Assembly: GCF_024346315.1 (NCBI RefSeq)
Contig: NZ_JAGQCS010000010.1
Span: 1-64,000 of the forward strand
DNA length: 64,000 nucleotides
From: Cyanobium sp. ATX 6F1
Lineage (GTDB): Bacteria; Cyanobacteriota; Cyanobacteriia; PCC-6307; Cyanobiaceae
Direction of reading: 5' to 3'
Both the position numbers and the translations under genes were made by a program. Each line of letters begins with the position of its first letter. The stretch's first letter is position 1. Below, piece after piece: positions 47,908 to 55,764 of this stretch. The notes under the pieces are model-generated. The model made no database searches. It worked only from the letters and a program-made list of their open reading frames with translations, and was not told the DNA's origin.

Positions 47908-49587
47908 CTACATCTCCAGCACCTGTCGCGCCACTTCTACTGGCAACGCCTGCCAGCGAGCCACAACCCGCAAAGAACTGCCTGAGCCCAATCGCTCCAG
48001 GCTCTCGGCTGGGATCGCCAGCAGCAGCCCTGGATCACCATCCCCAGCAAGCACCAGCCCCTCAGCTAGCACCCGGGTATGGGGATTAGCACCATGCCCC
48101 GGTAGATCAGCAGCTCCAACACCCCATTGCCAGAGGCTCTTCCCTGCTATGTCGCGCAGCTCCAGCTGTTGCAAGCTGATCAAGCCAGGCTGCTCGGCCA
48201 GATCCAGCCGCAGAGCCTTGGGTTGGGCCGCTGTGTTCGGCAGCACAAACACCACCTCAGCTTTGCTGCGCTCCATCACCACCGCGCGCCTTTGGGAATG
48301 CTCTTCGCAGAAGCCACCGCCGGCCCTCGGCTCCCAGAACAATTGCAGCATCGCCCGCTGCGATCCCAGACGTAGTAGCGCCTGCATCCGCTCCTGCAGC
48401 TCCAGCCTGGCCCGATCCAGCAGCTCCTGCCTTTCCATAGCATCCATCGACCCATCGCTTAGCGCCCGATACACAGCAGTAGCCAACTGCAGCAGGCCCC
48501 GGGTTCCCACGTCCGCAGCCACATCCAGCGGCTTGTTGGCGTGGTTGAGCTCTGGCCGGATCCAGGCGCCCTGCAGCCCAGCCAATAGTGGTTGCTCTGG
48601 CAATCCTGCCAATCGCTGGCAGCTGCTCACCACAGCCGCCGGATCCTTCAACAGGGCCTCGTAGCTCACCACCAGCCGTGGCTGCTCACGGCTGTGCAGT
48701 TCCGCCTCGAGGGTGTGGCTAACCCACAGCAACAGGGCCCGATCCAGCGGCAACTGATCCCTTCGCCACAAAGACGCCGCCACGGCTTCCGGCCGCCGCA
48801 CCACCAGCAGCACCTGCACCACCAGGGCACGGCGCTGCAACAGCTCGCTCCACAGCGGCATCAGCCTGCATTGGCGGGGATCCTTCACCACGGCCACCCC
48901 ATCGGCGGGGATGCCGGCGAAATCCTCAGCCAACGCCTCCTCCAGCTTATCGATCGCAGGCTCGATCGGATCTGGCAGCCAGGACAGTAGCGGCAGCAGC
49001 GGATCCTCCCAGCTGCTCTCACAGGAGGCGATCAACCCATCATGAAAGCGGCGAACATGGCGCGGTTCCCAAAACCCGGTTGGGTTGTTGACATCCCCAG
49101 GATCCGGGTTGGCCGGGGCGACAAAACCCGCCTGCCCTAGCAGACCCGCAAGCGCCGACGTGCCGGAGCGATGCATCCCAAGCACTAACAGCAGCCGGCG
49201 GGGCCCGTCAGCCCCCGGCAGAGGCATCCCGCCATTGGCTGCAAAGTGGCTCAGATCCAATCGCGCAGCGGTTTCTGCCAGGCCAGCCAGCGCCAGGGCT
49301 TCCCTGAGGCTCACCATCACCACCTGGCGTTTGGCAGCGACCAGGGCACCGCCACTGGCCCCCCGCTTCTGCGCCTGCAGAAACGCCAACGCAGCCTGCT
49401 GCTGCTGTTTGCCCTGCTCCGGCCCCGGCTCCATTGTGTGCAGCAAGGCCTGCCCGTAGCGCAGCCAGGCCCCAGCATCGGGACTCTCCAGTGGGTGGGC
49501 TTCAATCACCGCCTGCCAGTTCCCGCGCTGGAAGGCGTCCCGCGTCATCGCCAGCTTCTCTGCTGTGTTGCAACAGCCTAAAGGCAT
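47908..49587 (-). CDS. sulfotransferase family protein with C-terminal accessory domain
   Basis: A 559-residue protein. A TPR-like N-terminus (GNWQAVIEAHPLESPDAGAW) precedes a P-loop sulfotransferase: RLLLVLGMHRSGTSALAGLL is the PAPS 5' loop, VVKDPRQCRLMPLWSELL and VVRRPEAVAASLWRRDQLP follow. About residues 430-559 form a probable beta-sandwich ending RWQALPVEVARQVLEM. It likely sulfates a surface polymer. ATG 49587 is chosen; ATG 49548 is possible. High GC marks it as outside the AT-rich block. Confidence 0.82.
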   Translation of the reverse strand: MPLGCCNTAEKLAMTRDAFQRGNWQAVIEAHPLESPDAGAWLRYGQALLHTMEPGPEQGKQQQQAALAFLQAQKRGASGGALVAAKRQVVMVSLREALALAGLAETAARLDLSHFAANGGMPLPGADGPRRLLLVLGMHRSGTSALAGLLGQAGFVAPANPDPGDVNNPTGFWEPRHVRRFHDGLIASCESSWEDPLLPLLSWLPDPIEPAIDKLEEALAEDFAGIPADGVAVVKDPRQCRLMPLWSELLQRRALVVQVLLVVRRPEAVAASLWRRDQLPLDRALLLWVSHTLEAELHSREQPRLVVSYEALLKDPAAVVSSCQRLAGLPEQPLLAGLQGAWIRPELNHANKPLDVAADVGTRGLLQLATAVYRALSDGSMDAMERQELLDRARLELQERMQALLRLGSQRAMLQLFWEPRAGGGFCEEHSQRRAVVMERSKAEVVFVLPNTAAQPKALRLDLAEQPGLISLQQLELRDIAGKSLWQWGVGAADLPGHGANPHTRVLAEGLVLAGDGDPGLLLAIPAESLERLGSGSSLRVVARWQALPVEVARQVLEM

Positions 49588-49850
49588 TGGCTCTGCTGAG
49601 CTTGTGGTGGCCAACCTGCAGGCGCATCGGAAATACGCTTGCTGCCTAAATAGTATTTTCGTACTAAGCCGTGATTTGTCTTGGGGATGCGATTTGCCGC
49701 TTTGAGGCACCGGAGCTCATAGCCGCAAGGCTCATGCGAAGCAGCAGCGGTGATCCACCGCTTTGATGATGTGTTCTGGCCGCGGAGCAGCGACACGGAC
49801 GCACCCTGCCGGTGCACAGCGGCACAAGCTCAGGATCGGAGAGCGCTGCC
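49588..49850. other. gap between sulfotransferase start and mazF stop
   Basis: A 263-bp stretch. It contains AGTATTTTCGTA at 49651-49662, close to a sequence at the other island border (38699-38710). The promoter for the sulfotransferase gene should lie here. No gene or clear fragment is seen. Confidence 0.4.
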
Positions 49851-50201
49851 TCAGCGCTGCGTTGTCCAGCCCAGAAGGGCGCCCATCTGCGTCGTCACAC
49901 CATTGCCGTCGGCTGTCGACAAGGCGCCGAGTCTCTTGAGGATGAAGCGTTCATCCAGGCTGAAAAGCTTGAACCGCACTAGGCAGGGCTGGGGCAGGCC
50001 AGCCGCCTCAAGATCGTTGATCGGCCAGTCGAGAGGCCACTGTGATTGTTTCGCCGAAGTGACCATGGCCAGCAACAGATGGCCCGTGGAGCGTTGAAAG
50101 CTCGGATCCGAAAGGACAACTGCGGGCCGTCGTTTCTGAGATGTGCGGTCTGTGAACGGGAAGGGCACCAGCAACACGCCATGGCGTTCGATCGATATCA
50201 C
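49851..50201 (-). CDS. mazF: MazF/PemK-type endoribonuclease toxin
   Basis: A 116-residue MazF-like toxin: SIERHGVLLVPFPFTDRTSQ contains the beta1-beta2 core, KRRPAVVLSDPSFQRSTGHL the RPAVVLS motif of the active surface, and LLAMVTSAKQSQWPL follows. The family cleaves mRNA at short sequence motifs. The GTG at 50201 overlaps the antitoxin stop (GTGA), so the two are translated together. No disruption is seen. Confidence 0.88.
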   Translation of the reverse strand: MISIERHGVLLVPFPFTDRTSQKRRPAVVLSDPSFQRSTGHLLLAMVTSAKQSQWPLDWPINDLEAAGLPQPCLVRFKLFSLDERFILKRLGALSTADGNGVTTQMGALLGWTTQR

Positions 50202-50422
50202 AGCTCGCCAAAGCACTCATCGTCTGCCGCGCTGCACCATTCCTGCAGATTGTCCTCCAGCCCCCGCAGGTAGGCCAGATCCAACGGAGCGATCGCCCGC
50301 ACCCGCACCGAGCCATCCTCCAGCATCCAGCTCAGTTGATCACCCTGCCGCAGCCCAAGGGCCTCTCTCACGGCCTTGGGCACGGTCACCTGGCCCTTGG
50401 CCGTGAGCGTGGCCACCTCCAC
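50198..50422 (-). CDS. mazE: AbrB/MazE-type antitoxin
   Basis: A 74-residue swapped-hairpin AbrB-fold protein: VATLTAKGQVTVPKAVREAL, GLRQGDQLSWMLEDGSVRV. This N-terminal part binds DNA; the acidic C-terminus (LEDNLQEWCSAADDECFGEL) should wrap the toxin. GTG 50422 matches the usual AbrB start; the frame is open to ATG 50482. It precedes mazF with a 4-bp overlap and has a palindrome upstream. Confidence 0.85.
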   Translation of the reverse strand: MEVATLTAKGQVTVPKAVREALGLRQGDQLSWMLEDGSVRVRAIAPLDLAYLRGLEDNLQEWCSAADDECFGEL

Positions 50423-50474
50423 AGATCGCCCGGTTGCCCCCCCTATCTTTGCCACACCTTGACCAGTCGCAACC

Positions 50475-50512
50475 CCTTGCATCCTACGGGCAAGGCGTCC
50501 TTACGGTAAGGA
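50475..50512. promoter_or_regulatory. candidate MazE operator palindromes
   Basis: Two inverted repeats lie upstream of the antitoxin. TCCTTACGGTAAGGA at 50498-50512 is a perfect palindrome with 7-bp arms around one base. CCTTGC (50475-50480) pairs with GCAAGG (50490-50495). Such elements are typical of autoregulated AbrB-type antitoxin operons; the exact binding site is inferred. Confidence 0.6.
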
Positions 50513-50530
50513 GTCGCCTGCGGCAACCCA

Positions 50531-50616
50531 GGCCCTTCCCGTAGCCCAGCCAGGGCCAGGCATCCTGACTCTCCAGTGGGTGGGCTCCCATCACCCCCGC
50601 GCCAGCACCCGTGGAA
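50531..50616 (-). pseudogene. remnant duplicate of the sulfotransferase 5' region
   Basis: This 86-bp stretch aligns along its length with 49447-49533 inside the sulfotransferase gene, including an identical core GACTCTCCAGTGGGTGGGCT. In the intact gene this codes for the part around HPLESPDAGAWLRYGQ. Here the frame is not maintained. It shows that a second sulfotransferase-like copy once stood to the right of mazEF. Confidence 0.75.
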
Positions 50617-50683
50617 ACACGGAAGCGCGATTGATGGTACTGGCGTGCTATCGGCTCATCGGGCTTGGCTTGGGGTCGCTAAA

Positions 50684-51082
50684 TTGATTGAAAGCGCATC
50701 TGCGGCATCACTATCGGCGCAGCAGCCCCTCCTCGATCGCCAGGCCCTTGCGACGCTGATCGCGGCTGTCCTGCTGATCCTGATCCCGTCTTTCACCAAC
50801 GACTCCTATGGCGATCTCCCCCATTTCGGCGCCCTCGCCATCAATGACAAGATCGGAGTGGGTCTCCACGTTGCCGCTGTGGCGGCGGTGTTTGGCGACG
50901 TTGAACTGGCGACCCGTCTACGACATCGAGCAAGAAACCGAGAGGTTGAGGCAAGAGAACGCGCTGCTGAAAGAGAGCAACGCCAGAATCGCGCGCTTCG
51001 AGCAGGAGCTCTTTTCCTCCTCGAACCCAACTCCCTCTACCGGCGATTCCTCGCCTACATAGCCACAGAACTGGCGTCATAA
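50684..51082 (+). CDS. possible small membrane protein with basic helical tail
   Basis: A frame from TTG 50684 gives 132 residues: a hydrophobic helix ALATLIAAVLLILIPSFTND, a middle GVGLHVAAVAAVF, then a charged helix with RHRARNREVEARERAAEREQ. A second frame, 50808-51062, also reads a coiled-coil-like stretch (YDIEQETERLRQENALLKES) in part of the same DNA, so one of the two is noise or there is a frameshift near 50920. The charged helical tail after a membrane segment is a pattern seen in cyanobacterial hypothetical proteins. Reality and start are uncertain. Confidence 0.4.
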   Translation: MIESASAASLSAQQPLLDRQALATLIAAVLLILIPSFTNDSYGDLPHFGALAINDKIGVGLHVAAVAAVFGDVELATRLRHRARNREVEARERAAEREQRQNRALRAGALFLLEPNSLYRRFLAYIATELAS

Positions 51083-51085
51083 CCG

Positions 51086-52810
51086 TCAGCTCACCGACAG
51101 ATCATTCAGCACCGCCAACAGCTCTCGCTGATCTTGCGGGTTCGCAGGCTTCACCAGGGGCCGGCCACCGATGCTGAGCAGCAGCCAGGGCGCCGGATCC
51201 ATCCCTAGCTGCAGATCCCAACCATTCAGGCCTGGCCGCAGAGCCAGCTGCTGTGGCTCCCCTCCGGGCTCCAGCTGCACCTGCACGGCAGCTTCTGACT
51301 CCAGCAAGCCCTCCTCTGGCAAAAACAGCTGCAGGCGCAAGACTTCAGCCTGTCGCGCCTCCCCCAGCAGCTCCAGCACCAGCCGGCAGGGTGTTTCCAG
51401 CCAGCCATCGGCATGCAGGCCGCTGCTGCTGGCCAACACCCGCAGATCCTCCCGATCCCAACCCGGCAGCGCCGGCAACCGGGGCATCTCGCCCAGCGGT
51501 CGCTGCGGCAACTGGCTGGCCTCCGCCACCTGCAACCACCCCGGCGGGAGGGCCGCCCCCGCCGGCGGCTCCCCCACCAGCGCGATCGCGTTCAGCAGCG
51601 GCCCCACCAGATGCGCCACCAACCAATCCAGCGGCCACTGGGGCTCCAGCACCAGCGGCGCCCAGCCCCGTTGTTGGCAGATGGCGATCGCCTCTGCATT
51701 GGGCTGCAGCAGCAACGCCAGCGGTCGCCCCCGCAATGCCACATCTGCCGCCAGCAGCCAAGGCAGGCCCGCTGGGGGGTGCTGCGTATCCAGTTGCTGT
51801 TGCCAGCGTTGCTTCAGTTGCTCCAGGTTGCGGGTCTGGTGCTTTTTGAGGCCTTGTTCCGCTTGGCGTGAATGGCTCAGCCCTTCCAGGTGCAGGATCC
51901 TCGCCTGCGGTTGCACCAGCACTGCCTGGCCGGCCTCCGAGGCCCGCAGGCACAGGTCGGTGTCTTCGCAGTAGGCCGGTCGGTAGCGCTGATCGAAACC
52001 GCCCAGCTCGTTCCAGAGGCGGCGGCGGATCGCTAGCCCACAGCCGCTCACATAATCCGTCTGACGCTCATCGGCCAGGGCAAACCACTGCTCTGGCCCG
52101 AAGCCCCGGCCGTGGTTCCACACCTGGCCGCTCGCCCACACGATCCCCCCCACCTCCTGAGGCAGGCCATCGGCTCCCCAGAAGGCAGCCCCCACAACCC
52201 CGGCTTCCGGATGGCGCTGGAAGCTCTCCATCAGCCGATCCAGGGCGTGATCGCCCACCAGCGTGTCGTTGTTCAGCAACAGCAGCACCTCGCCACGGGC
52301 CTGTTGGGCGGCTGCGTTGCAGGTGTCGAGAAAGCCCTGGTTCCGCTCGCTGCGCCAGATCCGTAGCCAGGGCAGTTGCCGCCCCAGCTGGGTGGTGGCA
52401 TCGCTGGAGGCGTCATCGGCCACGATCACCTCAAAGCGCGTGGTGTTGGCCGCCACCACAAGGCTGCGGAGGCCATTCAGCGTGATCGGCCAGTGGTTAT
52501 GCACAGGAATCAGCACACTGATGGCCGGGGGCTCTGCGCTGTCTGCCGGCACCAGATCTGCCGGTGGAGGGAGTGCCTCCAATCCCCGCAGGGCCAGGCC
52601 GTAATACAGCGCTCGGAAGGCCCCTTCCGGATCGTGGGCCATGCAGCGCTGGGCATCGGCCCAGCCCGGTCCACCCGGCAGCAGGGCCGCCAGATCCAGA
52701 TCGGCAACGTGCTCAAGGCGGCCCAGATCGGCCACGGCTGCACCGCCTTCTCCGATGCAGTGGGTCCAGTGGCGCAGCAGCGGTTGCCAGGCCAGCGGGT
52801 CGCGGGCCAC
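51086..52810 (-). CDS. family 2 glycosyltransferase with C-terminal accessory domain
   Basis: A 574-residue protein. The GT2 domain begins near residue 95 (ISVLIPVHNHWPITLNGLRS), has VIVADDASSDATTQL, LLLLNNDTLVGDHALDRLME and GGFDQRYRPAYCEDTDLCLR. It is clearly related to the GT2 half of the protein at 23.1-25.6 kb. The last ~200 residues seem to be a beta-rich domain (LRLQLFLPEEGLLESEAAVQ) and not a GT4 domain. The GTG start at 52810 follows the stop of the methyltransferase by 2 bp, so they form an operon. Confidence 0.86.
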   Translation of the reverse strand: MARDPLAWQPLLRHWTHCIGEGGAAVADLGRLEHVADLDLAALLPGGPGWADAQRCMAHDPEGAFRALYYGLALRGLEALPPPADLVPADSAEPPAISVLIPVHNHWPITLNGLRSLVVAANTTRFEVIVADDASSDATTQLGRQLPWLRIWRSERNQGFLDTCNAAAQQARGEVLLLLNNDTLVGDHALDRLMESFQRHPEAGVVGAAFWGADGLPQEVGGIVWASGQVWNHGRGFGPEQWFALADERQTDYVSGCGLAIRRRLWNELGGFDQRYRPAYCEDTDLCLRASEAGQAVLVQPQARILHLEGLSHSRQAEQGLKKHQTRNLEQLKQRWQQQLDTQHPPAGLPWLLAADVALRGRPLALLLQPNAEAIAICQQRGWAPLVLEPQWPLDWLVAHLVGPLLNAIALVGEPPAGAALPPGWLQVAEASQLPQRPLGEMPRLPALPGWDREDLRVLASSSGLHADGWLETPCRLVLELLGEARQAEVLRLQLFLPEEGLLESEAAVQVQLEPGGEPQQLALRPGLNGWDLQLGMDPAPWLLLSIGGRPLVKPANPQDQRELLAVLNDLSVS

Positions 52811-52812
52811 CG

Positions 52813-53694
52813 CTAGCGCTGCGCTTCGATCACCAGCACCCCCGGCAGATCCGAACCGAGAATTCCATGTTTCCAGCTGGCCAGGTGGTGCATCACGACA
52901 TCACTGAATCCGGCCGTTTGGAGTTGATCGATTAAATCCCAGCCCGGGATGCGGTAGACCAGCGATCCAGCCTCGGGTCGGATCGGATCTCCATGGAACT
53001 CGGCCTCGGTAAGCAGTTCGTCGTGGCCGCTCGCCTCATTGAAGCGGGCCTTGACAATCGAATCCTGCTGGCCAAAGGCCATGGGGCAGGTGGCGATCAG
53101 CCGCCCGCCGGGTCGCAACACCCGGGCCATCTCTCGGAAGGCCAGATCAAGATCCCTGACATGCTCAAACAGTTCATTGCAAAGGATTAGATCGAAGCTG
53201 GCATCCGAATAACTCAGGGCGCAGAGGTCTTCGTTGTGGATGTCAGCGAAGTTGTTTTCGGCGTCGTTGAGGAACTCACTGCAGGTGAGATGTTCATCCC
53301 CCAGGTGGCGTCTCATCCAGAGGGCAAAGCCGGTGAGAGCCTCCACCAGGTACACATCCAACTGGCCCAGAGCCTCCAGCGAACCGTAGCTCTGCTCCAG
53401 TACGCGCAGCACAGCCCGGTTGCGGCTCAGGAGCCCGTTGGCGATCAGCGATTCCCGGTAATTGGGGCCCTGGATTGTGATCGCTTCCGGCGGGATGTGT
53501 TCACCGCTCAAGGGCTCCAGGATCCCCAGGGCTTGGGTCACCTGGATGCAATCCTCGATCAGCCCCCCCTGCTGCAGGAGGCTCATCAGATTCGGCTGGA
53601 ATTCCGCAAAGCTGGCGTAGGTGCGATGGAGTTCATGCAGGCTCAGCACCCCCTCGCTGGGCATCAGGGTCGAGCGCTCAGGAGCCTGTGCCAT
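52813..53694 (-). CDS. SAM-dependent methyltransferase
   Basis: A 293-residue protein with a class I methyltransferase core. The strand-4 region SFDLILCNELFEHVRDLDLA and VLRPGGRLIATCPMAFGQQD are conserved; the SAM loop is YLVEALTGFALWMRR and the DIHNEDL region follows, which is weak, so binding may be atypical. It may methylate a sugar or lipid-linked glycan. ATG 53694 is used; a TTG lies one codon upstream. It precedes the GT2 gene by a few bases. Confidence 0.82.
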   Translation of the reverse strand: MAQAPERSTLMPSEGVLSLHELHRTYASFAEFQPNLMSLLQQGGLIEDCIQVTQALGILEPLSGEHIPPEAITIQGPNYRESLIANGLLSRNRAVLRVLEQSYGSLEALGQLDVYLVEALTGFALWMRRHLGDEHLTCSEFLNDAENNFADIHNEDLCALSYSDASFDLILCNELFEHVRDLDLAFREMARVLRPGGRLIATCPMAFGQQDSIVKARFNEASGHDELLTEAEFHGDPIRPEAGSLVYRIPGWDLIDQLQTAGFSDVVMHHLASWKHGILGSDLPGVLVIEAQR

Positions 53695-53755
53695 CAATTC
53701 CTGAGCTATGCCCGTCCACTTTAACGGGGCTCAGGCGCGAGGGATGTCCATGGAG

Positions 53756-54067
53756 TCAACCCTGCCGCCTCCAGAGGCAGCGCCCCACCCGTTCAATGTG
53801 AGCCAGCAGATCGGCGGGTAGCTCCCGCTGCAGAGCGAGATCCACCCTCCAGGGCAGCAGCAAATCCTCTACCCGGTCCATCACCCTGAGCAGATCGCCA
53901 TGGCTGATCGATTCACCGGCCAGGCAGAGATCCACATCCGATCCAGGTTGGTGCCGTTCCATCGCTCTTGAGCCATACAGCCACACCTGATCCACGCTTG
54001 GCTGGTTGCGGAGCACATCCAGCAGCTTCTCTTCCGCCGCTGCGGGCAAGCCAGGAATCAGGGTCAT
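53756..54067 (-). CDS. mntA: MntA-type nucleotidyltransferase antitoxin
   Basis: A 103-residue minimal nucleotidyltransferase. The motif GSRAMERHQPGSDVDLCL fits GS-x10-D-x-D, the catalytic signature of MNT proteins; RVDLALQRELP carries the third acid. In HepT-MntA modules this enzyme adds AMP to the tyrosine of the HEPN toxin. Its ATG overlaps the stop of the upstream HepT-like frame (ATGA). Its partner is frameshifted, so it may be an orphan. Confidence 0.88.
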   Translation of the reverse strand: MTLIPGLPAAAEEKLLDVLRNQPSVDQVWLYGSRAMERHQPGSDVDLCLAGESISHGDLLRVMDRVEDLLLPWRVDLALQRELPADLLAHIERVGRCLWRRQG

Positions 54068-54427
54068 GGGGGGGCTTCCTTAAGACGGAGCTTGAGCCGC
54101 TCCCTCAGCTGCTGATAGCTAAGGAGGTAGGAGCCTTGGATGTGACCGATGATCTCCAATGCGGTGCTGCTGTTGTAGGTATGTCTCGTGATGTTGCGGT
54201 CTTGAATCATCAACATCCAGGCCTCCCCATCGCCGATCAGCCCAAGCCGGAAGGCTTCCCGCAGCGTGTCTCTGGAGCCAAGTAGATCGGCATTGCCTTC
54301 GCTGCGCAACAGATCCCTGAGGCTCCCGTTCGTTGAGCTCGGGCGGCTCGAAGAACGATTCAAGCTGCTCTAGGGCCCGGCAGAAATTGGAGTAGCGCTG
54401 CTGCCAGCGCACATCTTGTTCGACCAT
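54064..54427 (-). pseudogene. hepT: frameshifted HepT-like HEPN toxin gene
   Basis: The ATG at 54427 starts RYSNFCRALEQLESFFEPPE and LNERE, the HepT (HI0074-type) N-terminus. Then the reading continues in a different frame: SLRDLLRSEGNADLLGSRDT, LREAFRLGLIGDGEAWMLMI and RNITRHTY, which contains the RX4HXY motif, to TGA 54064. About 13 residues of the family (the QAFEYTFEL region) are missing at the junction near 54320. So an RNase toxin gene is broken while its antitoxin partner is intact. Confidence 0.82.
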
Positions 54428-54461
54428 GGATTGGCCTGGATGGAAGCCCTAGAGATCTCTG

Positions 54462-54659
54462 TTGCCAGATTATTCCTTATCGTTGGTCCAGGGATGGACT
54501 GATTTTGATGAATTCTTGACGAGGCCTAAGCGCACCGTGAATGTCCACGTGTCCAAAACCAACTTCTCCCTATGGATGGATGCGGCCCATCCAGGTGAGA
54601 TGCCCCTTGAGCAGGCCGCCATCCAACGGCGTCAGGGGGTGCTACTTGAGCCTTCTTGA
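54462..54659 (+). pseudogene. decayed Phd/VapB-like antitoxin
   Basis: Within a frame from TTG 54462 the stretch RTVNVHVSKTNFSLWMDAAH and PGEM resembles the Phd/VapB start (TVNVHEAKTHFSRLLDAA). The usual I-A-K-A-G-K-P-x-A-R-L motif that should follow is unrecognisable, and 27 extra residues precede the match. It is likely a decayed antitoxin. Confidence 0.5.
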
Positions 54660-54783
54660 GCCGTGCCCTGCTGCACGACACCCATGCGCTGCTCTGGTGG
54701 CTGGCGGACTCGGATCGAGGAACGGCCCGCCCTGCTGGCCCATCAGGGTTTTGAGGTCCTGGCCTTGAGCCTGCGCCATGGCC
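54656..54783 (+). pseudogene. decayed VapC PIN toxin
   Basis: TTG 54656, overlapping the previous stop, opens SRALLHDTHALLWWLADSDR, the N-terminus of a PIN toxin with its first Asp. After that, the frame shifts to one reading QGFEVLALSLRHGLRA, the middle of the same fold. The central part and the C-terminus with the remaining acids are missing. It abuts the stop of the HEPN gene. Confidence 0.6.
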
Positions 54784-55161
54784 TCAGGGCCGCGCCGCGC
54801 GGGCCACGGCGGCTTCGCAGTGGGCCAGCAGAGCTTCGAGGCGCCCCATCAGCACGGTCCGCTCCGCCGGTAAGGCGAACGGGCCCTCCTCGTAGCGCGC
54901 CTCCACGGCGAAAGGTTGCAGCTTGAGCAGTAATGGATCGAGGGCCAGCTCCGCCAAGGCGGCCAGATCCGCCAGTTCGTGGCTCCGGGGCGGACGCTGG
55001 TCGCGGAGCACGATCAGGGTCTTCAGCAGTTTCTCCACAGCCTGCTGGGCCGTGAAGCCCCAGTCTTCAGCCGGGCAACTTGGATCAAGGCCAAAGCTCA
55101 GGGTCAGCAGGTGACGCCGCACCAGCATCAGCAGCAAGGCAGCATCCTCAGCCGGAGACAT
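54784..55161 (-). CDS. HEPN-domain protein, partner of a minimal nucleotidyltransferase
   Basis: A 125-residue HEPN protein: DWGFTAQQAVEKLLKTLIVL and RSHELADLAALAELAL are the helix 2-3 motifs of the family, with the H-D/E-L pattern. Upstream and overlapping by 14 bp is its nucleotidyltransferase gene. Such pairs are toxin-antitoxin or regulatory modules. The RX4HXY RNase motif is not obvious here, which suggests the non-HepT branch. Confidence 0.82.
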   Translation of the reverse strand: MSPAEDAALLLMLVRRHLLTLSFGLDPSCPAEDWGFTAQQAVEKLLKTLIVLRDQRPPRSHELADLAALAELALDPLLLKLQPFAVEARYEEGPFALPAERTVLMGRLEALLAHCEAAVARAARP

Positions 55162-55549
55162 AAAGCACCTGGCCCTCCCGGGCCACATCGCCGAGCACAT
55201 GCCAGCGGGAGCCGGCGAGGCGGCCAGCATCCTCAAATCCGACCACCACCAGATCAACGCCACAGCCCAGCGGCCCGAGGGTCTGGCGGTAGGCGTACCA
55301 CCGCTCCGCCTTCGTTGAGGAAGTCAGTGTTCCCTCGCGGCAGATCACGGCGAGATCGAGATCGGAATCCGGCCAGGCATCGCCCCTGCCGCGCGAGCCA
55401 AACGCCACCAGCGCCAGCACCCCGGGGGCCAGGGCCAGGCGCTGGAGGGCCTGCAGCAGTCGATCGGGATCGAGCCCGGGGCCAAGATCCAGATCGGCGG
55501 GCAACGGCCGGGGGGCTGCCCAGGGAAGCGTGCCAGCGGCGGCCACCAT
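55148..55549 (-). CDS. minimal nucleotidyltransferase (MNT-like)
   Basis: A 133-residue protein. VAFGSRGRGDAWPDSDLDLA contains GS-x10-D-x-D and VDLVVVGFEDAGRL the third acid. Partner of the HEPN gene 14 bp into its 3' end. Longer N-terminus than MntA at 53.8 kb, with a proline-rich start (WAAPRPLPADLD), so the first 25 residues may be untranslated if a later start is used. Confidence 0.84.
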   Translation of the reverse strand: MVAAAGTLPWAAPRPLPADLDLGPGLDPDRLLQALQRLALAPGVLALVAFGSRGRGDAWPDSDLDLAVICREGTLTSSTKAERWYAYRQTLGPLGCGVDLVVVGFEDAGRLAGSRWHVLGDVAREGQVLYVSG

Positions 55550-55595
55550 TGGTTTGAGCGCCCGATCTGTTCACAAGCTAGCGGCGCTGCCTTGG

Positions 55596-55618
55596 CGCAC
55601 CACTTCAACGCACCACTT
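55596..55618. repeat. 10-bp direct repeat between divergent nucleotidyltransferase genes
   Basis: CGCACCACTT occurs at 55596-55605 and again at 55609-55618, separated by CAA. The 13-bp period and position upstream of both transcription units suggest a regulator-binding or promoter element rather than chance. Confidence 0.5.
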
Positions 55619-55638
55619 AGACGCTCCACAATGGCCCC

Positions 55639-55764
55639 ATGAACCGTTCCGCCGATGGCCTTCCCGATGGGGCCCCCACCGACCATTTCGGTCGCTTGCA
55701 AAGCGACGACGCCCTTCGCCATGCCCGTGCGCTCCTTGACGCAATCCGTGCTGCGCTGGCCTGA
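55639..55764 (+). CDS. possible 41-aa protein upstream of the nucleotidyltransferase
   Basis: ATG 55639 to TGA 55762 encodes 41 residues, MNRSADGLPDGAPTDHFGRL and then QSDDALRHARALLDAIRAAL. The acidic and helical end could be a truncated HEPN or antitoxin partner, but the match is weak. It overlaps the start of the next gene by 44 bp. Confidence 0.3.
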   Translation: MNRSADGLPDGAPTDHFGRLQSDDALRHARALLDAIRAALA

